Source: Gammaproteobacteria bacterium | GTDB taxonomy: Bacteria; Pseudomonadota; Gammaproteobacteria; GRL18 | Assembly (NCBI GenBank): GCA_028571885.1 | Contig: JAPVVU010000154.1 | Coordinates: forward strand, 1 to 7,236 | Length of the DNA: 7,236 nucleotides | Direction of reading: 5' to 3' | Part shown: positions 5,484 through 7,236 of the stretch, piece by piece | Layout: each line of letters opens with the position of its first letter | Numbering within the stretch: the first letter of the stretch is position 1 | The notes under the pieces: generated by a model | The model's database searches: none | Seen by the model: the letters and a program-made list of their open reading frames with translations, nothing else | What the model was told of the DNA's origin: nothing | Made by a program: the position numbers and the translations under genes

Positions 5484-5664
5484 AAACTCACTTCCATATG
5501 TCACCAATCCTGGCAGATTGTCCAGCATAAGTATTTTGCTATAAACAGCTGGAGAACAATTGAACATTTATATTTGTTGAAAGAACAAATTTTTCTAGGG
5601 ATCACAAAAAGATTAATGTTAACCTAGTTGTCACATACAATTACTATAATAATATAGGTTTAAT
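5484..5664. other. non-coding spacer, left part
   Basis: With the shorter start for the minus-strand gene, 5484-5795 is a spacer of 312 bp. This part holds a small hairpin at 5572-5590 and a TATAAT (5645-5650) without a properly spaced -35. The rest is the inverted-repeat element at 5665-5746 and the region upstream of the pseudouridine synthase. Confidence 0.5.
5572..5594 (+). terminator. AT-rich hairpin with T run
   Basis: A perfect 7-bp stem, ATTTGTT (5572-5578) and AACAAAT (5584-5590) around GAAAG, is followed by TTTT. It resembles a weak intrinsic terminator on the plus strand, although no plus-strand gene ends nearby. On the minus strand it lies upstream of the hypothetical gene at 5145-5483. 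Confidence 0.3.
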
Positions 5665-5746
5665 TGTAACTATCCAGCATATTATTTAAAATAAGCAACC
5701 ACAGGCTTAACACTGTTAATTAATAAATACATGCTGAATAATTACA
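5665..5746. mobile_element. MITE-like inverted-repeat element, copy 2 (internally deleted)
   Basis: This 82-bp element has termini TGTAACTATCCAGCAT (5665-5680) and the complement of 5731-5746, matching at 14 of 16 bases. From 5686 onward it follows the right arm of copy 1 in the same orientation with few differences, including CAGGCTTAACAC and TAATTAATAAATACA. It lacks the central hairpin of copy 1, so it is a deletion derivative. TTTAA lies at both sides (5659-5663 and 5747-5751) and might be a target duplication, with one unexplained T at the left edge. There is no coding capacity. Confidence 0.6.
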
Positions 5747-5770
5747 TTTAACTTTACTTATATGTAAATA
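5742..5770 (+). promoter_or_regulatory. possible promoter at the repeat-element edge
   Basis: TTACAT (5742-5747) is followed after 17 bases by TAAATA (5765-5770). The -35 would lie in the right terminal repeat of the element, so its insertion could have supplied half of the promoter for the pseudouridine synthase. Both hexamers are imperfect. Confidence 0.3.
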
Positions 5771-5795
5771 ATAGAGTGCCAACAATTAGCTGTCA

Positions 5796-6656
5796 ATGAT
5801 AACAACAGACCTAAAAGCTTCCAGCGATAAATTTGAAAAACATCTGAGTGTCACCAATGATGCCATGACAGCCATAGACTTATTGGCTGAGCATACTGAT
5901 TTTTCCAGACGGAAAATCAAACAAATTATGCAACAAGGTGCTGTCTGGCTTACTCAGGGTAAATCAACCCGGCGAATCCGTCGCGCCAGCAAGAAGCTCA
6001 GCAGCGGACAAACACTGCATCTCTATTATGATGCCCACATCCTGGCTCAATCAGATTTTGAAGCGCGTTTGATTGCAGATGAAAGCGATTACAGCGTCTG
6101 GTTTAAACCCTCGGGAATGCTCTCTCAGGGCAGCAAGTTTGGCGATCATGGTGCCATCTATCGCTGGGCTGAAACTCATTTACAGCCTCAGCGTAATGCC
6201 TTTTTAGTCCATCGACTGGATAGAGCCACCAGCGGTTTAATTCTCATTGCCCATAGCAAAAAGGCTGCAGCTGTTTTATCCAGGATGTTTAGTGAACGCA
6301 CAATTAATAAATACTACAAAGCGCTGGTGCATGGAATACCTCATGCGCCTCAAACCATCAATGAACCACTTGAAACTAAAAGAGCAATCACTAAAATACT
6401 CTCTGTAGACAAAAGCATTGGCAATAACAAAAGTTTACTTGATATCCAGATTCTTACAGGCAGAAAACATCAGATTCGACAACATTTATCCAGCATCGGG
6501 CATCCTATTGTTGGTGACAGACTATATGGCGATGGAAAAAATGATAATATTAATCTATGTCTGACGGCCTATAAAATGACCTTTATTTCACCCTTTGATC
6601 AGCTAAAAAAACACTATGAACTTGACAGTGAATTCTATCCGGATTTGAATGTATAA
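5796..6656 (+). CDS. RluA-family RNA pseudouridine synthase
   Basis: This 286-residue cytoplasmic enzyme would convert specific uridines in rRNA or tRNA to pseudouridine. An S4-like RNA-binding domain occupies about 20-78 (FSRRKIKQIMQQGAVWL, then the basic RRIRRASKK). The RluA catalytic core follows: VWFKPSGMLSQG (101-112), the signature HRLDRATSGL (139-148) with catalytic Asp142, KYYKALVHG (172-180), and TGRKHQIRQHL (221-231) with GHPIVGDRLYG (235-245). Length is typical for S4-containing members. Which uridine it modifies cannot be read, so no symbol is given. The ATG has no clear Shine-Dalgarno sequence. The gene begins 49 bp after the repeat element and is followed by ppnN after 62 bp, possibly as an operon. 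Confidence 0.9.
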   Translation: MITTDLKASSDKFEKHLSVTNDAMTAIDLLAEHTDFSRRKIKQIMQQGAVWLTQGKSTRRIRRASKKLSSGQTLHLYYDAHILAQSDFEARLIADESDYSVWFKPSGMLSQGSKFGDHGAIYRWAETHLQPQRNAFLVHRLDRATSGLILIAHSKKAAAVLSRMFSERTINKYYKALVHGIPHAPQTINEPLETKRAITKILSVDKSIGNNKSLLDIQILTGRKHQIRQHLSSIGHPIVGDRLYGDGKNDNINLCLTAYKMTFISPFDQLKKHYELDSEFYPDLNV

Positions 6657-6672
6657 TAATAGTCACAAACAA

Positions 6673-6714
6673 TATAACAGAGCATATATAACAGAACATG
6701 TATAACAGAGTGCA
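6673..6714 (+). repeat. three 14-bp tandem repeats before ppnN
   Basis: TATAACAGAGCATA, TATAACAGAACATG and TATAACAGAGTGCA follow one another with an exact 14-bp period. The third copy supplies AGAG (6707-6710), 8 bases upstream of the ppnN ATG and the only ribosome-binding-like motif there. Copy number could therefore affect ppnN translation (inference). Confidence 0.75.
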
Positions 6715-6718
6715 AAGA

Positions 6719-7236
6719 ATGAAAACAGTAAATAAAAGACTCACACCTGCAGGAAAAATGGATGTTTTATCCAAGTGGGAAGTTAATATCCTACTCAATG
6801 CCAGCAAAGAAAAATTTGCCCATGAATTCAGAGCCTGTTCTTTAGCCGTCTTAAACACCGGCAGTACGGAAGATAGTGCTAAGGCTGTTCTGGAACAATA
6901 CCCTGACTTTAAAATTGAAGTGATCCAACAGGAAAGAGGCATTAAATTAGAAGTGAGTAATGCACCTGAACAAGCCTTTGTTGATGGTGAAATGATAATC
7001 GGCATAAAAGAACACCTGTTCTCAGTCTTACGTGACATTGTTTTTGTCGGCAGTGAAATTGAAACTAATCCGCGCTTTGATTTAAGTAAGACCGAAGATA
7101 TTACCAATGCCATTTTTCATATCTTACGTAATGCTAAAGTGTTACAAGCAGATGTGCTGCCTGATATTGTTGTCTGCTGGGGCGGTCATTCTATTAACCG
7201 TATAGAATATGAATACACCAAAGAAGTGGGCTATCA
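6719..7236 (+). CDS. ppnN: PpnN (YgdH) nucleotide 5'-monophosphate nucleosidase, 5' part
   Basis: The frame is open from ATG at 6719 to the window end, giving 172 codons of a protein of about 450 residues, so the 3' part is missing. It matches E. coli PpnN block by block: SLAVLNTGS (41-49), ERGIKLEV (72-79), EQAFVDGEMI (84-93), LFSVLRDIVFVG (100-111), NAIFHILRNAK (130-140) and VVCWGGHSIN (151-160), the last opening the Rossmann-like LOG domain. PpnN cleaves purine and pyrimidine nucleoside monophosphates to base plus ribose 5-phosphate and is stimulated by (p)ppGpp in E. coli. The catalytic PGGxGT region lies beyond the window. The ribosome binding site is weak (AGAG from a tandem repeat). 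It probably shares a transcript with the upstream pseudouridine synthase. Confidence 0.93.
   Translation, partial: MKTVNKRLTPAGKMDVLSKWEVNILLNASKEKFAHEFRACSLAVLNTGSTEDSAKAVLEQYPDFKIEVIQQERGIKLEVSNAPEQAFVDGEMIIGIKEHLFSVLRDIVFVGSEIETNPRFDLSKTEDITNAIFHILRNAKVLQADVLPDIVVCWGGHSINRIEYEYTKEVGY

Noticed and set aside
4032..5605. The 10-mer TAGGGATCAC shared by 4032-4041 and 5596-5605
   Set aside because: In 7 kb many chance 10-mer matches are expected, and only the first copy forms an inverted repeat.
5621..5660. AACCTA (5621-5626) and TAGGTT (5655-5660) as an inverted repeat
   Set aside because: Six-base arms 28 bp apart in AT-rich sequence are unremarkable.
6583..7113. 176-residue minus-strand ORF
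   Set aside because: It is antisense to ppnN, whose match to E. coli PpnN is unmistakable; the antisense product is low-complexity.
1..7236. CRISPR array, tRNA, rRNA, toxin-antitoxin or phage-defence system
   Set aside because: There are no regularly spaced repeats with unique spacers, no cloverleaf or rRNA sequence, and no recognised defence domains.

Overview
The window reads as ordinary chromosomal DNA from an AT-rich gammaproteobacterium. The strongest taxonomic signals are an EnvZ/OmpR-type two-component pair, a YebG-family protein and the start of a PpnN (YgdH) nucleosidase, all typical of that class. The genus cannot be fixed from this stretch. A free-living aquatic relative (for example a sulfur- or methane-oxidising lineage) is only a guess.

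Layout. 1-190: a 154-bp terminal-inverted-repeat element that can fold into a nested hairpin. 189-395 (-): a small lipoprotein. 547-711 (+): a 54-residue rubredoxin with a near-consensus sigma70-type promoter and a hairpin after it. 838-2963 (-): the ompR-envZ operon, joined by a TAATG overlap. 3199-3669 (+): a membrane-anchored DUF302 protein, divergent from ompR. The shared 235-bp spacer carries GTTACA motifs, two of them exactly 10 bp apart, which look like an OmpR-type operator. 3675-3709: a hairpin between convergent genes. 3732-3917 (-): a very acidic 61-residue secreted protein ending in CFCG, with a palindrome embedded in its promoter. 4137-4460 (-): an unrecognised 107-residue protein. 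4646-5041 (+): a YebG homologue whose tail has become five lysine-rich pentads. 5096-5149: back-to-back short tandem duplications. 5145-5483 (-): an unrecognised conserved-looking protein. 5665-5746: a second, internally deleted copy of the inverted-repeat element. 5796-6656 (+): an RluA-family pseudouridine synthase. 6673-6714: three 14-bp tandem repeats. 6719-7236 (+): the N-terminal part of ppnN, cut by the window edge.

Functional links. EnvZ and OmpR form one signalling unit and may control themselves and the divergent DUF302 gene through the shared spacer. The pseudouridine synthase and ppnN are 62 bp apart on the same strand and could be co-transcribed. The remaining genes are mostly single-gene units with their own ribosome binding sites, arranged as convergent or divergent pairs.

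I see no CRISPR array, tRNA, rRNA, transposase, phage gene or toxin-antitoxin pair, and no clear multi-gene novel system. The least-explained items are the secreted acidic CFCG protein with its promoter palindrome, the basic pentad tail on YebG, and the small non-autonomous repeat family. All functional assignments come from reading the sequence and remembering families; no search was run.
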